Shown piece after piece: positions 1 through 9,671 of a stretch of DNA of 64,000 bases (the stretch's first letter is position 1; the number at the start of each line of letters is the position of its first letter). Source of the DNA: Chitinophaga pinensis (GTDB lineage Bacteria; Bacteroidota; Bacteroidia; Flavobacteriales; Flavobacteriaceae). The notes beneath the pieces are model-generated. The model was given only the letters and a program-made list of their open reading frames with translations, searched no databases and was not told the origin of the DNA. The translations under genes were made by a program, and so were the position numbers. The stretch lies in the NCBI GenBank assembly GCA_945873505.1, contig CAMCDQ010000006.1, forward strand, positions 1 through 64,000. The letters run 5' to 3'.

Positions 1-1
1 A

Positions 2-97
2 AATGCGGAATATGTGAATTTAGGCGATTGGATTGGCTATTTTACGTATGGCGTTTTTGATGGCGAAAACTTTGAGATTAAGAAGTTTGAAAAATAA
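2..97 (+). CDS. C-terminal end of a LpxH-like UDP-2,3-diacylglucosamine diphosphatase (partial)
   Basis: An open frame runs in from the left edge and encodes 31 residues ending in a TAA at 95-97. The visible tail contains YVNLGDWIGYFTYGVFDG, which I recognise as the C-terminal end of Bacteroidota LpxH-like calcineurin phosphoesterases (lipid A biosynthesis, cytoplasmic face of the inner membrane). The catalytic metal-binding motifs lie outside the window, so the call rests only on this tail. It converges on the MFS gene with only 2 bases between the stops. Confidence 0.5.
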   Translation, partial: NAEYVNLGDWIGYFTYGVFDGENFEIKKFEK

Positions 98-99
98 AT

Positions 100-1362
100 T
101 TAATTCTCGTGTTCATCAATGTCTTTTTGCAAGTCTAATTTTCTAAATGTTGGTGATGCGAAACCTGTGAACAACACAATAATTAGCGTCATCGTTCCCC
201 CAAAAACTACAGAAGTTACTGTTCCCATTAATTTTGCAGTCAAACCACTTTCAAAAGCACCAAGTTCATTGGAAGATCCTACAAAAATAGAATTCACTGC
301 TGCAACACGTCCTCGCATGTGATCAGGGGTTTTTAATTGTAAAATCGTTTGGCGAATTACAACCGAAATTCCATCTACAACTCCACTTAAAAACAATGCC
401 ATTACCGAAAGCCAAAAAATAGTCGAAACTCCGAAAACAATAATGCAAATTCCAAAAGCAAAAATCGAAAACAACAACTTCATTCCTGCATTTTTATTCA
501 AAGGAACATACGCCGAAATAAACATAATTATAAATGCTCCTAAAGCAGGTGCGGCACGTAAAACCCCAAATCCGTCAGGGCCAACTTTCAAAATATCTTG
601 AGCATAAATTGGCAAAAGCGCCACTGCTCCACCAAAAAGTACCGCCGTCATATCTAAAGATAAAGCCCCTAAAATGGTTTTGTTATTGTAAACAAATTTT
701 ACTCCTTCTTTCAAACTTTGCATAATTGGTTCGCCAATTTTAGGATTTAGAATTGGTTTTGTACTAATTTGGCTTAAAGCTATTAATGCCAAAACAGAAC
801 ATCCTAAAACGGAACACATTGACCAATGAACACCAATTAAAGTTATTGAAAAACCCGCAACTGCAGGTCCTAAAACAGAACTTATTTGCCAAACAGAACT
901 GCTCCAAGTCGCAGCATTTGAATAGGCTTTTTTGGGTACAATTAATGATAAAAGCGAGAATATTGTTGGTCCTAAAAAAGCACGAACCAATCCGCCAAGA
1001 AATACTAAAAAGTAAATCGAATATAAGATAACTTTGGAAGAATAGTTGCTTTTGAAAGGCGGCCAAGTCAATAGAAATAATCCGAAGCTAATTACTAAAA
1101 AACCTAAAATGCATTTCAACAACAATCCTTTTTTCTCATTTTGATCTACAATATGACCTGCAAATAAAGCCATCGAAATTGCAGGAACCACTTCCATTAA
1201 ACCAACAATTCCGAGTGAAAGCGCACTTTTTGTTAAGCTATAAACTTCCCATTCGATAACGATGAATTGCATCGACCATCCAAAAACCATAACAAACCGA
1301 AGCAACAAAAAAATATTAAATTCTTTGTAACGCAAGGCTGCATAAGGATCATTCTTCTTCAT
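100..1362 (-). CDS. MFS transporter, probable efflux type
   Basis: The 420-residue product is dominated by about 12 hydrophobic segments and has the layout of a major facilitator superfamily exporter. The inter-helix loop carrying GHIVDQNEKKGLL near residue 70 resembles the loop 2-3 signature GxxxDrxgRr in relaxed form, and a second charged loop at about 345-350 (DHMRGRVAAVN) is the matching C-terminal-half signature. It is closest in feel to the EntS/MFS_3 branch of drug or siderophore exporters, but the substrate cannot be read from sequence. It starts 14 bp after the recJ stop on the same strand, so the two are probably co-transcribed. Confidence 0.8.
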   Translation of the reverse strand: MKKNDPYAALRYKEFNIFLLLRFVMVFGWSMQFIVIEWEVYSLTKSALSLGIVGLMEVVPAISMALFAGHIVDQNEKKGLLLKCILGFLVISFGLFLLTWPPFKSNYSSKVILYSIYFLVFLGGLVRAFLGPTIFSLLSLIVPKKAYSNAATWSSSVWQISSVLGPAVAGFSITLIGVHWSMCSVLGCSVLALIALSQISTKPILNPKIGEPIMQSLKEGVKFVYNNKTILGALSLDMTAVLFGGAVALLPIYAQDILKVGPDGFGVLRAAPALGAFIIMFISAYVPLNKNAGMKLLFSIFAFGICIIVFGVSTIFWLSVMALFLSGVVDGISVVIRQTILQLKTPDHMRGRVAAVNSIFVGSSNELGAFESGLTAKLMGTVTSVVFGGTMTLIIVLFTGFASPTFRKLDLQKDIDEHEN

Positions 1363-1376
1363 ATTCTTATAAACGA

Positions 1377-3065
1377 TTATTTAATATCTCTCAATCTTAA
1401 TTGAATGGAAACTTTTCCATTCCACTCATTTTCATCCAAACAATATACTGCATCAAAGGGTTTTTTATCGGTAACCAAATTGATTTTATTTCCCAAACCA
1501 AAACCAATTGCCGCAATTCCGTCTGAATCATTTTGCTTAACAAATAGTTTTAAATGGGATTCGTCTGCACCCATTTTTTTAGGATAACCCGTGTCATTTA
1601 CATTTTTTGAAATAAAAATTGGCGTCATATTTAAAGGTCCAAAAGGTTCAAACTGTTTCAAAATCCGAATTAATTTGGGTGTAATTTCTGTAAAATCAAG
1701 TTCTGCATCAATGGATATTTCAGGCAATAACATATCAGGATGAATGGTTTCTGACACTACTTTTTCAAATGCTTTTTTGAAATCGGGGTAGTTTTCTTCC
1801 TTTAATGTCATTCCGGCAGCATACATGTGACCACCAAATTGCTCCAAATGTTCCGCACACGCTTCCAAGGCATTGTAAACATCAAATCCTTTTACAGAAC
1901 GTGCCGAAGCCGCTAATTTATCTCCGCTTTTCGTAAAAACCAATGTTGGTCGATAATACGTTTCTATCAATCGGGAAGCCACAATTCCGATTACTCCTTT
2001 ATGCCAATTTTCTTGATAAACAACCGTTGTAAAGCCAACAATTTCCTCATTTTCGACTATTTGCGAAAGCGCTTCAATTGTGATTTGTTTGTCCAATTCT
2101 TTTCGGTCGGAATTGTATTTTTCAATTTCTGAAGCAAATTGTTGTGCTTGTTCAAAATCAAATTCCGATAATAATTCAACTGCGTGATTGCCGTGTTTTA
2201 TTCTTCCTGCGGCGTTAATTCTAGGTGCAATTATAAATACAACATCGGTAATATCGAGTATTTGTTTTTTTATTTGATGGATCAAAGCCTTAATTCCTGG
2301 TCGCGGATCTGAGTTGATGACTTGCAATCCAAAATGTGCTAAAACCCTATTTTCTCCTGTCATCGGAACAATATCTGCAGCAATTGCAGTCGCCACCAAA
2401 TCGAGATAGGGCGTTAAATCTTCAATGGTTTGATTTCTGTTTTCACCCAATGCTTGAATCAACTTGAAGCCAATTCCACAACCACATAATTCGTCATACG
2501 GATAGGAACAATCGTCTCTTTTTGGATCTAAAACCGCTACTGCATCTGGCAAAAATTCTCCTGGTCGGTGGTGATCGCAAATGATAAAATCGATGTTTCG
2601 TTCTTTGGCATAAGCCACGTGATCTATAGATTTTATGCCACAATCTAAAGCAATAATTAATGAAAATTCATTGTCATCGGCAAAGTCAATTCCCTTGAAA
2701 GAAATTCCATATCCTTCGTCATAACGGTCTGGAATATACGTAGCAACATTGGAATAATAGGTTTTTAAATAGGATGAAACCAATGAAACTGCTGTTGTTC
2801 CATCGACATCATAATCGCCAAAAACGAGAATTTTTTCTTGATTTGCAATCGCCAATTCAATTCTTGCAACGGCTTTATCCATGTCTTTCATCAGATACGG
2901 ATTGTGCAAATGTTCTAATTTAGGTCGAAAAAAATCTCTGGCTTCTTCGAAAGTTTCAATGCCGCGTTGCACTAAAAGTGTGGCAACAAATTCTTCGACA
3001 TTTAAGGCTTGCGCCAAATGGGCAACTTTTTGAGAATCGGGTTGTGGTTTTAAAGTCCAGCGCAT
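1377..3065 (-). CDS. recJ: Single-stranded-DNA-specific exonuclease RecJ
   Basis: A 562-residue RecJ, a 5'-3' exonuclease on single-stranded DNA used in recombination and mismatch repair. Visible signatures are the DHH-phosphoesterase motif DYDVDGT (84-90), the aspartate of ALDCGIKS (about 139-146), the family-naming DHH (164-166) and the DHHA1 motif GGHMYAAG in the C-terminal half. The length fits the usual 560-580 residues. The gene is first in a probable recJ-MFS unit; rsmI lies 47 bp upstream on the same strand and could read into it. Confidence 0.96.
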   Translation of the reverse strand: MRWTLKPQPDSQKVAHLAQALNVEEFVATLLVQRGIETFEEARDFFRPKLEHLHNPYLMKDMDKAVARIELAIANQEKILVFGDYDVDGTTAVSLVSSYLKTYYSNVATYIPDRYDEGYGISFKGIDFADDNEFSLIIALDCGIKSIDHVAYAKERNIDFIICDHHRPGEFLPDAVAVLDPKRDDCSYPYDELCGCGIGFKLIQALGENRNQTIEDLTPYLDLVATAIAADIVPMTGENRVLAHFGLQVINSDPRPGIKALIHQIKKQILDITDVVFIIAPRINAAGRIKHGNHAVELLSEFDFEQAQQFASEIEKYNSDRKELDKQITIEALSQIVENEEIVGFTTVVYQENWHKGVIGIVASRLIETYYRPTLVFTKSGDKLAASARSVKGFDVYNALEACAEHLEQFGGHMYAAGMTLKEENYPDFKKAFEKVVSETIHPDMLLPEISIDAELDFTEITPKLIRILKQFEPFGPLNMTPIFISKNVNDTGYPKKMGADESHLKLFVKQNDSDGIAAIGFGLGNKINLVTDKKPFDAVYCLDENEWNGKVSIQLRLRDIK

Positions 3066-3112
3066 ATAAATTGATTTTGAATGGTTACTAATTTATTTAA
3101 CTTTATATGTAA

Positions 3113-3790
3113 TTATTTCGTTGGTTTCCCTCCCACAATGACCACAATTTCCCCTTTTGGTGGTTTGTTTTCGAAATGAGTTAGCACTTCTCGAACAGTT
3201 CCCCGAATGTTTTCCTCGTGTAATTTTGACAATTCTCGAGAAACGCAAATTGGTCGGTCTTCACCAAAATAAGTGATAAATTCCGTTAAGGTTTTTACTA
3301 ATTTATGAGGTGAAACATACAAAATCATCGTTCTTGTTTCTTCGGCTAACGCTAAATATCGGGTTTGTTTTCCTTTCTTGTCAGGCAAAAATCCTTCAAA
3401 TACAAATTTGTCATTTGGCAATCCGCTATTTACTAATGCAGGTACAAATGCTGTTGCGCCAGGCAAACATTCAACCGTAATTCCGTGTTCAACGCAAGCG
3501 CGAGTCAATAGAAATCCTGGGTCAGAAATCGCTGGTGTTCCTGCATCGGAAATCAATGCAATGGTTTCGCCAGCTTTCAATCTTGAAATTAAGTTCTCAA
3601 TTGTTTTGTGCTCGTTGTGCATGTGATGGCTGTGCATGTGCGTGCCAATATCAAAATGTTTTAGCAATTTCCCACTCGTTCTGGTGTCTTCCGCCAAAAT
3701 CAAATCGACTTCTTTGAGAATTCGAATCGCACGAATGGTCATGTCTTCGAGATTTCCAATAGGCGTGGGAACGATATATAATTTTGACAT
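3113..3790 (-). CDS. rsmI: 16S rRNA (cytidine1402-2'-O)-methyltransferase RsmI
   Basis: A 225-residue RsmI of the tetrapyrrole-methylase (SAM-dependent) superfamily, which 2'-O-methylates C1402 of 16S rRNA. The N-terminal PTPIGNL (8-14) and the SAM-binding loop SDAGTPAISDPG (81-92) are diagnostic. It is shorter than E. coli RsmI (about 286 residues), as is normal in Bacteroidota, where the C-terminal domain is reduced. It sits between recJ and the Glu-rich protein on the same strand. Confidence 0.95.
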   Translation of the reverse strand: MSKLYIVPTPIGNLEDMTIRAIRILKEVDLILAEDTRTSGKLLKHFDIGTHMHSHHMHNEHKTIENLISRLKAGETIALISDAGTPAISDPGFLLTRACVEHGITVECLPGATAFVPALVNSGLPNDKFVFEGFLPDKKGKQTRYLALAEETRTMILYVSPHKLVKTLTEFITYFGEDRPICVSRELSKLHEENIRGTVREVLTHFENKPPKGEIVVIVGGKPTK

Positions 3791-3931
3791 ATTTAAAATA
3801 AATTTAGACGCTTTGGTTTAATGTCTTAAAGCGCTGATTTTTTTCCCGCAAGTTTGTGTAAATTTGTAAAATCTGTGTTGACTTTTTCAAATTTCTGATG
3901 GGCTTTGTTCCATTAATTTGAAATGAAAAAT

Positions 3932-4831
3932 TTAGGCGAATTTCTTCTCTACGATTTCCATAAAACGGGCAACATAATCGTCTTTTCCTTCCCAATTATT
4001 ATAATCTGGTTTTACCATATCTTCGATGAAATTTTCGGCTTCATCAAAAGTATCAAAAGTACTTAATTGAGAAATTACTCTGTTTAAATCTTCGCTGCTT
4101 CCGCCAAATAATTGTTTTTCGAAAGCAATTTTATCATTCAATCCAAATGAAATTGTTTTGGAAAAAGCATCATTTGAAAAATCCGATTTCTTTACTTCAA
4201 ATTCTTCGACAATATCTTCGATTTCTTCAGATTCTTCAGGAGCTGACATTTCAAAAGCAGGTAAAAAAACTTCTTCTGCTGCTTCTTCAATTTCAGGAAT
4301 TTCTTCTGATTCAACTTCTGATTCTTCTGAAACTGTGCTGCTTTGTACACGCTCAAAAATTGGTTCCGAATTTAAACCTAACATATCGCCAAATGAAATT
4401 TGCTTGGCTCCTTTTTTAGATTTTTTACTTTCAACTTTTTCTTTTTTGAATAATTCAAAATGAGGTTCAAAATCTATATTGTCTTCAGATTCAGATGTTG
4501 GTTCTTCCGACGCTTCTGCAATAATTTCCTCGGTTTCCTCAATTTCTTCTTCTAAAACTGGAATTGGTTCTTCTTCGATTACTTCCGAAACGACTTCCTC
4601 TTCAGCAATAATTTCTTCTTTATCGAATGCTATTGCTACCAATTCTTCTATTTTTGAAAGACCAATTGTTGGTTTGACATCCGAAAAATTTTCTTCAACA
4701 AATTTTAAAACTGACAATTTCTCATACAATTTTTGCGTTTCTTGATGCAATTGAGCGAGTTCTGATTTGTTTTTTAGCTTTAAAATTCGGTGAGCGATAC
4801 TGATTAAATCAGCTTCCAACTTTTTTTTCAT
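3932..4831 (-). CDS. Glu-rich hypothetical protein, conserved in Flavobacteriaceae
   Basis: A 299-residue protein of unknown function in three parts. There is a basic helical N-terminus (1-50, MKKKLEADLISIAHRI), a low-complexity acidic middle (about 75-220, runs of Glu broken by Ile/Val/Pro/Ser), and a compact C-terminal region (about 225-299) containing KQLFGGSSEDLNR and a repeated Trp/Asp pattern. I recall the C-terminal part as conserved in flavobacteria, but I know of no experimental role. There is no signal peptide or membrane segment, so it is probably cytoplasmic. Divergent from tdk, with which it shares a 200-bp promoter region. The acidic repeats produce long antisense frames rich in Ser, which are not genes. 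Confidence 0.75.
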   Translation of the reverse strand: MKKKLEADLISIAHRILKLKNKSELAQLHQETQKLYEKLSVLKFVEENFSDVKPTIGLSKIEELVAIAFDKEEIIAEEEVVSEVIEEEPIPVLEEEIEETEEIIAEASEEPTSESEDNIDFEPHFELFKKEKVESKKSKKGAKQISFGDMLGLNSEPIFERVQSSTVSEESEVESEEIPEIEEAAEEVFLPAFEMSAPEESEEIEDIVEEFEVKKSDFSNDAFSKTISFGLNDKIAFEKQLFGGSSEDLNRVISQLSTFDTFDEAENFIEDMVKPDYNNWEGKDDYVARFMEIVEKKFA

Positions 4832-5031
4832 AACTTTAAAATTATATTACGTAAGAGTGTTCATGTTAAAAAATATCTCCTTTGATCTTTTATTTAGGCA
4901 AAGGAAGAAGTAACCTTTGATAAAAATTTTCTACATTTGAAACGACGTAAAAGTATAAAATTTTTATATCGATTTGTTAGCGTTACAAAGTAATAAAAAC
5001 TATTCATTTTAAGAGCAAGAAAAGTAAAAAA

Positions 5032-5658
5032 ATGTTTCTCGAAAATACAGTAAATCATAAAGAACAATTTGGATGGATTGAAGTAATCTGCGGATCAATG
5101 TTTTCGGGCAAAACCGAGGAACTTATCCGACGATTGAAAAGAGCACAATTTGCAAAGCAAAAAGTGGAAATTTTCAAACCTTCAATAGACACGAGATATC
5201 ACGATGAAATGGTGGTTTCGCACGATTCCAATGAAATTCGCTCTACGCCCGTTCCCGCTGCCGCAAATATTGCGATATTGGCGCAAGGATGTGATGTGGT
5301 TGGCATTGATGAAGCACAGTTTTTTGATGATGAAATCGTGAAAATTTGTAATGATTTGGCAAATCAAGGGATTCGAGTAATTGTTGCTGGTTTGGATATG
5401 GATTTTAAAGGAAATCCTTTTGGACCAATGCCAGCGCTGATGGCAACGGCTGAATATGTTACGAAAGTTCACGCGGTTTGCACGCGAACAGGAAATTTAG
5501 CCAATTATAGTTTTAGAAAAGCCGATGGAGACAAACTCGTGATGCTTGGTGAAACTGAAGATTACGAACCTTTGAGTCGCGCAGCCTATTTTTATGCAAT
5601 GAAGAAAAATCAGGAGAAAGAAGAGGTTACTAAAAACAAAAAAAACAAATCGTCTTAG
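5032..5658 (+). CDS. tdk: Thymidine kinase (type II)
   Basis: A 208-residue type II thymidine kinase, which phosphorylates thymidine to dTMP in the salvage pathway. The P-loop GSMFSGKT is at 21-28 and the DEAQFF motif at 93-98. The family usually binds a structural zinc through four Cys/His. Here the first pair reads CTRT (150-153), so only C150 survives, and the C-terminal pair is replaced by LSRAAY. The enzyme therefore probably folds without zinc in the lasso domain. The Lys-rich C-terminal tail runs directly into the TTG start of murF-alr, in the same reading frame, separated only by the TAG stop. Confidence 0.95.
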   Translation: MFLENTVNHKEQFGWIEVICGSMFSGKTEELIRRLKRAQFAKQKVEIFKPSIDTRYHDEMVVSHDSNEIRSTPVPAAANIAILAQGCDVVGIDEAQFFDDEIVKICNDLANQGIRVIVAGLDMDFKGNPFGPMPALMATAEYVTKVHAVCTRTGNLANYSFRKADGDKLVMLGETEDYEPLSRAAYFYAMKKNQEKEEVTKNKKNKSS

Positions 5659-8103
5659 TTGAGTTTAAGCACACAAAATATAGCCCCGATTATCAATGCC
5701 AAATTGTTTGAAAATTCAAATTCTTTTGAAATCGACCACATTTCAATTGACAGTCGCTCGTTGCAAAATGGAGTAAATACGTTGTTTTTTGCCTTGGTTG
5801 GGCCCAATAACAATGGACATATATATATTGAAGAATTAATTCAAAAAGACGTTAGGAATTTTGTAGTTACCTCAATTACTGAAAACTTAAAAGACAAAGC
5901 CAATTTTCTTTTGGTTGAAAATTCAATTTTAGCCTTACAAGAATTTGCCGCCTATTATCGGAATTTATATCATTTCCCAATTATTGGAATTACCGGAAGC
6001 AATGGAAAAACGATTGTAAAAGAATGGCTGAACTTTCTTTTAAGTCCAGATTATACGATAATTAGAAGCCCAAAAAGTTATAATTCACAAGTTGGCGTTC
6101 CGTTATCAGTGATTTCTATTAATGAAAAACACAATTTAGGGATTTTTGAAGCTGGAATTTCCACGATAAACGAAATGGAAAAGCTAGAAAAAATCATTCG
6201 TCCAACAATTGGAATTCTAACAAATATTGGAACGGCTCACGATGAAGGATTTGATAATTTTGGAGAAAAAATTAAAGAAAAATTGAAGCTTTTCGTCCAT
6301 TCTGAAATTCTAATTTACAATAAAAACAAAACTGTTGAAGCATTTGTAAATTCTAAAATTAAAACTTTTTGTTGGAGTTGCAAAGAAGAAACCGCCGATG
6401 TTTTCATAAAAATCAAACCAATTTTAGACAAAACCGTATTGCAAATACATTATTTAGGCTCTAAATTTGACATAAAAATACCTTTTCAAGACGATGCTTC
6501 TATAGAAAATGCCATTCATTGTTTGATGGTTTTACTTTATTTAAAGAATGATTTTGAAACTATTGAACATCGAATGGAATTGCTTTTTCCTGTTGAAATG
6601 CGCTTGAAAGTAAAAAATGGGATTCATAATTCAACACTAATTGACGACAGTTATAGTTCCGATTTTCAATCTTTGAAAATTGCGTTGGATTTCCTTGAAA
6701 GTCAAAAACAATACAAGAAAAAAACCGTAATTCTTTCGGATATTTTTCAAAGTGGTTTAACCAATGAAGAGTTGTATTCCAAAGTTTCACAATTGATACT
6801 TTCCAATAAAATCAACAAAGTAATTTGCATTGGCGAAACGATTTCAGAATATAAAAACAAATTTATAAATTGTAGTACTTTCAAAAATACGGAAGCTTTT
6901 ATTTCTGAATTTGATAGCCTGAATTTTGGAGAGGAAACCATATTAATAAAGGGTGCACGGGTTTTTGAATTTGAAAAAATCGTGGCGTTACTTGAGGAAA
7001 AAACACACGAAACCGTTCTTGAAATAAACCTAAATGCCATAAGTCACAACTTGAATTTTTATAAATCTAAGTTGAAACCAGCCACAAAAATGATGGTTAT
7101 GGTGAAAGCTTTTGGCTACGGAAATGGCGGATTTGAGATTGCCAAACTATTAGAACACCACAACGTAGATTATTTGGGCGTGGCTTTCGCCGATGAAGGA
7201 ATTGCGCTGAAAAATTCGGGAATTAAAATGCCAATTATGGTCTTAAATCCAGAAACCACGAGTTTTTCTGCAATTATCCAACATCAGTTGGAACCTGAAA
7301 TTTATAGTTTGAAAGGATTGAATTCGTTTTTGCAATTGGCGAAAAAGAAAAATTTAAACGCCTTTCCAATTCACATAAAACTCGATACTGGAATGCATCG
7401 TTTGGGTTTTGAAGAAGAAAATATTGCGGTTTTAATTGCGGTTTTGAAAGACAATAAATATGTAAAAGTGAAAAGTATTTTGTCTCACATGGCAACCAGC
7501 GACGCATTGGAACACCGAGATTTTGCACTTTCGCAAATTGATTTATTTGAAAAATTATCTTCAAAAATAGAATCCGAATTACAAATAAATCCAATTTGTC
7601 ATATTTTAAATACTTCAGGAATTAGTAATTTCCCTCAGGCGCAATATGATATGGTTCGACTTGGAATTGGTTTGTATGGTGTTTCGAATGATGCGAATGA
7701 ACAGCGTTTTTTAGAAAATGTAGGAACTTTGAAATCCATAATTTCACAAATCAGAACCATTGAAAAAGGCGAGAGCGTGGGTTATGGAAGAAGATTTGTG
7801 GCCCAAAAAACTTCGAAAATTGCCACAATTCCTATTGGTTATGCCGATGGAATATCAAGACATTGGGGAAATGGCGTGGGATTTGTAACCATTAACAATC
7901 AAAAAGCAACTATTATTGGTAGCATTTGTATGGATATGCTGATGGTTGATATTACAGAATTGAAGTGTCAAGAAAGTGATGAAGTGATTTTATTTGGGGC
8001 AAATCCAACGGTTAGTTTTATCGCAGAAAAGTTGGAAACGATTCCTTATGAAATCCTTACAAGTATTTCTCAAAGGGTGAAACGGGTTTTTTATCGGGAA
8101 TAA
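5659..8103 (+). CDS. murF-alr: Bifunctional UDP-MurNAc-tripeptide:D-Ala-D-Ala ligase / alanine racemase
   Basis: An 814-residue fusion of MurF (about 1-445) and alanine racemase (about 450-814). It couples production of D-Ala to its use as D-Ala-D-Ala in the peptidoglycan precursor. The MurF P-loop TGSNGKT is at 112-118. In the Alr half, K483 in VKAFGYG is the PLP lysine, and GYGRRF, IPIGYADG and SICMDMLMVD are the usual racemase signatures. The start is TTG at 5659, directly after the tdk TAG and in the same frame. No in-frame ATG exists until about residue 170, and the N-terminal sequence from the TTG fits the family, so TTG is accepted. Expression is probably coupled to tdk translation. 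Confidence 0.95.
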   Translation: MSLSTQNIAPIINAKLFENSNSFEIDHISIDSRSLQNGVNTLFFALVGPNNNGHIYIEELIQKDVRNFVVTSITENLKDKANFLLVENSILALQEFAAYYRNLYHFPIIGITGSNGKTIVKEWLNFLLSPDYTIIRSPKSYNSQVGVPLSVISINEKHNLGIFEAGISTINEMEKLEKIIRPTIGILTNIGTAHDEGFDNFGEKIKEKLKLFVHSEILIYNKNKTVEAFVNSKIKTFCWSCKEETADVFIKIKPILDKTVLQIHYLGSKFDIKIPFQDDASIENAIHCLMVLLYLKNDFETIEHRMELLFPVEMRLKVKNGIHNSTLIDDSYSSDFQSLKIALDFLESQKQYKKKTVILSDIFQSGLTNEELYSKVSQLILSNKINKVICIGETISEYKNKFINCSTFKNTEAFISEFDSLNFGEETILIKGARVFEFEKIVALLEEKTHETVLEINLNAISHNLNFYKSKLKPATKMMVMVKAFGYGNGGFEIAKLLEHHNVDYLGVAFADEGIALKNSGIKMPIMVLNPETTSFSAIIQHQLEPEIYSLKGLNSFLQLAKKKNLNAFPIHIKLDTGMHRLGFEEENIAVLIAVLKDNKYVKVKSILSHMATSDALEHRDFALSQIDLFEKLSSKIESELQINPICHILNTSGISNFPQAQYDMVRLGIGLYGVSNDANEQRFLENVGTLKSIISQIRTIEKGESVGYGRRFVAQKTSKIATIPIGYADGISRHWGNGVGFVTINNQKATIIGSICMDMLMVDITELKCQESDEVILFGANPTVSFIAEKLETIPYEILTSISQRVKRVFYRE

Positions 8104-8124
8104 TAATTTTAAAATTACATAAAT

Positions 8125-8505
8125 ATGGGAATGTTTAAAGAATTTAAAGCCTTTGCGATGAAAGGCAATGTTATCGACTTGGCGATTGGGGTTGTTATTG
8201 GTGCCGCTTTCGGAAAAATCGTAAGTTCTTTGATTGAAGATGTAATTACACCGCTTATTTTGAAACCTGCATTAGAAACTGCAAAACTTTCTGAAATTGA
8301 ACAATTAGTGGCTTTTGGTGGCGTAAAATATGGAGTGTTTTTGTCTTCGCTAATCAATTTTGTAATTGTGGCTTTTGTGTTATTTATAGTAATTAAAGCA
8401 ATTAATGCCTATAAAAAGAAAAACGAAATTGAAGAAATAGTCGTTCCCAAAGGACCAACACAAGAAGAATTATTGACTGAAATTAGAGATTTATTAAAAA
8501 AATAA
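8125..8505 (+). CDS. mscL: Large-conductance mechanosensitive channel MscL
   Basis: A 126-residue MscL, the inner-membrane pore that opens on hypo-osmotic shock. The N-terminal helix and TM1 (MFKEFKAFAMKGNVIDLAIG, then VVIGAAFGKIVSSL) are typical, TM2 lies at about 70-95, and a charged cytoplasmic helix closes the protein (PTQEELLTEIRDLLKK). Length fits the family. It follows murF-alr by 21 bp and ends before a terminator hairpin, so it is the last gene of a tdk-murF-alr-mscL unit. Confidence 0.96.
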   Translation: MGMFKEFKAFAMKGNVIDLAIGVVIGAAFGKIVSSLIEDVITPLILKPALETAKLSEIEQLVAFGGVKYGVFLSSLINFVIVAFVLFIVIKAINAYKKKNEIEEIVVPKGPTQEELLTEIRDLLKK

Positions 8506-8532
8506 TACCGCTGCATTATATGTTCTAACTTA

Positions 8533-8560
8533 AACCACATCAATAGCGTGGTTCTTTTTT
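8533..8560 (+). terminator. Rho-independent terminator after mscL
   Basis: The arms AACCAC (8533-8538) and GTGGTT (8548-8553) form a 6-bp stem with a 9-nt loop, followed by CTTTTTT. It closes the tdk-murF-alr-mscL unit. Confidence 0.75.
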
Positions 8561-8599
8561 GTTGTAAATATAACAATTTGTGATTTTTTGTGAGGCGCG

Positions 8600-8629
8600 T
8601 TGTTTTGAATTTAATATTAAGTACTTTTG
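8600..8629 (+). promoter_or_regulatory. Bacteroidota-type promoter for asd
   Basis: A TTG at 8600-8602, a 19-nt spacer and TACTTTTG at 8622-8629 match the Bacteroidota consensus (TTG around -33, TAnnTTTG around -7). The predicted start of transcription is near 8633, giving a leader of about 27 nt. This is the best two-part match I found in the window. Confidence 0.65.
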
Positions 8630-8659
8630 CAATGCAAATAAATTTAAAATTAGATTCGT

Positions 8660-9649
8660 ATGAAAATTGCAGTTGTTGGTGCTACCGGAATGGTTGGAGA
8701 AATAATGCTTGAAGTTTTAGCAGAAAGAAATTTTCCTATAACAGAATTAATCCTTGTGGCTTCAGAGAAATCGGTTGGTAAAGAAATGGAATTCAAAGGA
8801 AAAAAATATAAAGTTGTAGGAATGCAAACGGCGGTAGATTTAAAAGCTGATATTGCCTTATTTTCTGCTGGTGGAGAAACTTCTTTAGAATGGGCTCCAA
8901 AATTTGCAGCAGCAGGAACAACCGTAATTGACAATTCTTCGGCGTGGAGAATGGACGCAACAAAAAAATTAATTGTCCCTGAAATTAATGCTTCAGAATT
9001 GACAAAAGAAGATAAAATTATTGCAAATCCAAATTGCTCTACCATTCAAATGGTATTGGTATTAGCGCCATTACATAAAAAATACAACATCAAACGAGTT
9101 ATTGTTTCAACCTATCAATCCATAACTGGAACCGGTGTAAAAGCGGTACAACAATTGGAAAATGAATATGCTGGAATTCAAGCTGAAATGGCTTATAAAT
9201 ATCCAATTCACAAAAATGCAATTCCACAATGTGACAGTTTTGAAGACAACGGTTATACGAAAGAAGAAATGAAATTGGTTCGAGAAACTAAAAAAATATT
9301 AAGTGACAATTCCATAAAAGTAACGGCTACTGCGGTTCGTGTGCCAATTGTTGGCGGACATAGCGAGGCGGTAAATGTGGAATTTACTTCTGATTTTGAT
9401 GTAAATGAAGTGCGTTCTATTTTGCACCACACATCTGGAGTTGTAGTTCAGGACAACAATGACACTTATACGTATCCGATGCCAATATACGCACAAGGAA
9501 AAGACGAAGTTTTTGTGGGAAGAATTCGTCGCGATGAAAGTCAAGAAAACACACTAAATATGTGGATTGTTGCTGACAATTTAAGAAAAGGAGCTGCCAC
9601 AAATACCATTCAAATCGCAGAATATTTAATGGCAAATAAATTGGTGTAA
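8660..9649 (+). CDS. asd: Aspartate-semialdehyde dehydrogenase
   Basis: A 329-residue Asd that reduces beta-aspartyl phosphate to aspartate semialdehyde with NADPH, feeding Lys/diaminopimelate, Met and Thr synthesis. The nucleotide-binding GATGMVG is at 7-13, the catalytic cysteine is C126 in NPNCST, and the active-site histidine is H234 in GGHSEAV. Monocistronic: own promoter upstream and a hairpin downstream. Confidence 0.97.
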   Translation: MKIAVVGATGMVGEIMLEVLAERNFPITELILVASEKSVGKEMEFKGKKYKVVGMQTAVDLKADIALFSAGGETSLEWAPKFAAAGTTVIDNSSAWRMDATKKLIVPEINASELTKEDKIIANPNCSTIQMVLVLAPLHKKYNIKRVIVSTYQSITGTGVKAVQQLENEYAGIQAEMAYKYPIHKNAIPQCDSFEDNGYTKEEMKLVRETKKILSDNSIKVTATAVRVPIVGGHSEAVNVEFTSDFDVNEVRSILHHTSGVVVQDNNDTYTYPMPIYAQGKDEVFVGRIRRDESQENTLNMWIVADNLRKGAATNTIQIAEYLMANKLV

Positions 9650-9671
9650 TTCCTATTTACTCAAAATAGCC

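Noticed and set aside
4147..4745. Plus-strand Ser-rich frames opposite the Glu-rich protein
   Set aside because: They are the complement of Glu/Ile-rich codons (TTC/TCT repeats) and have no independent support.
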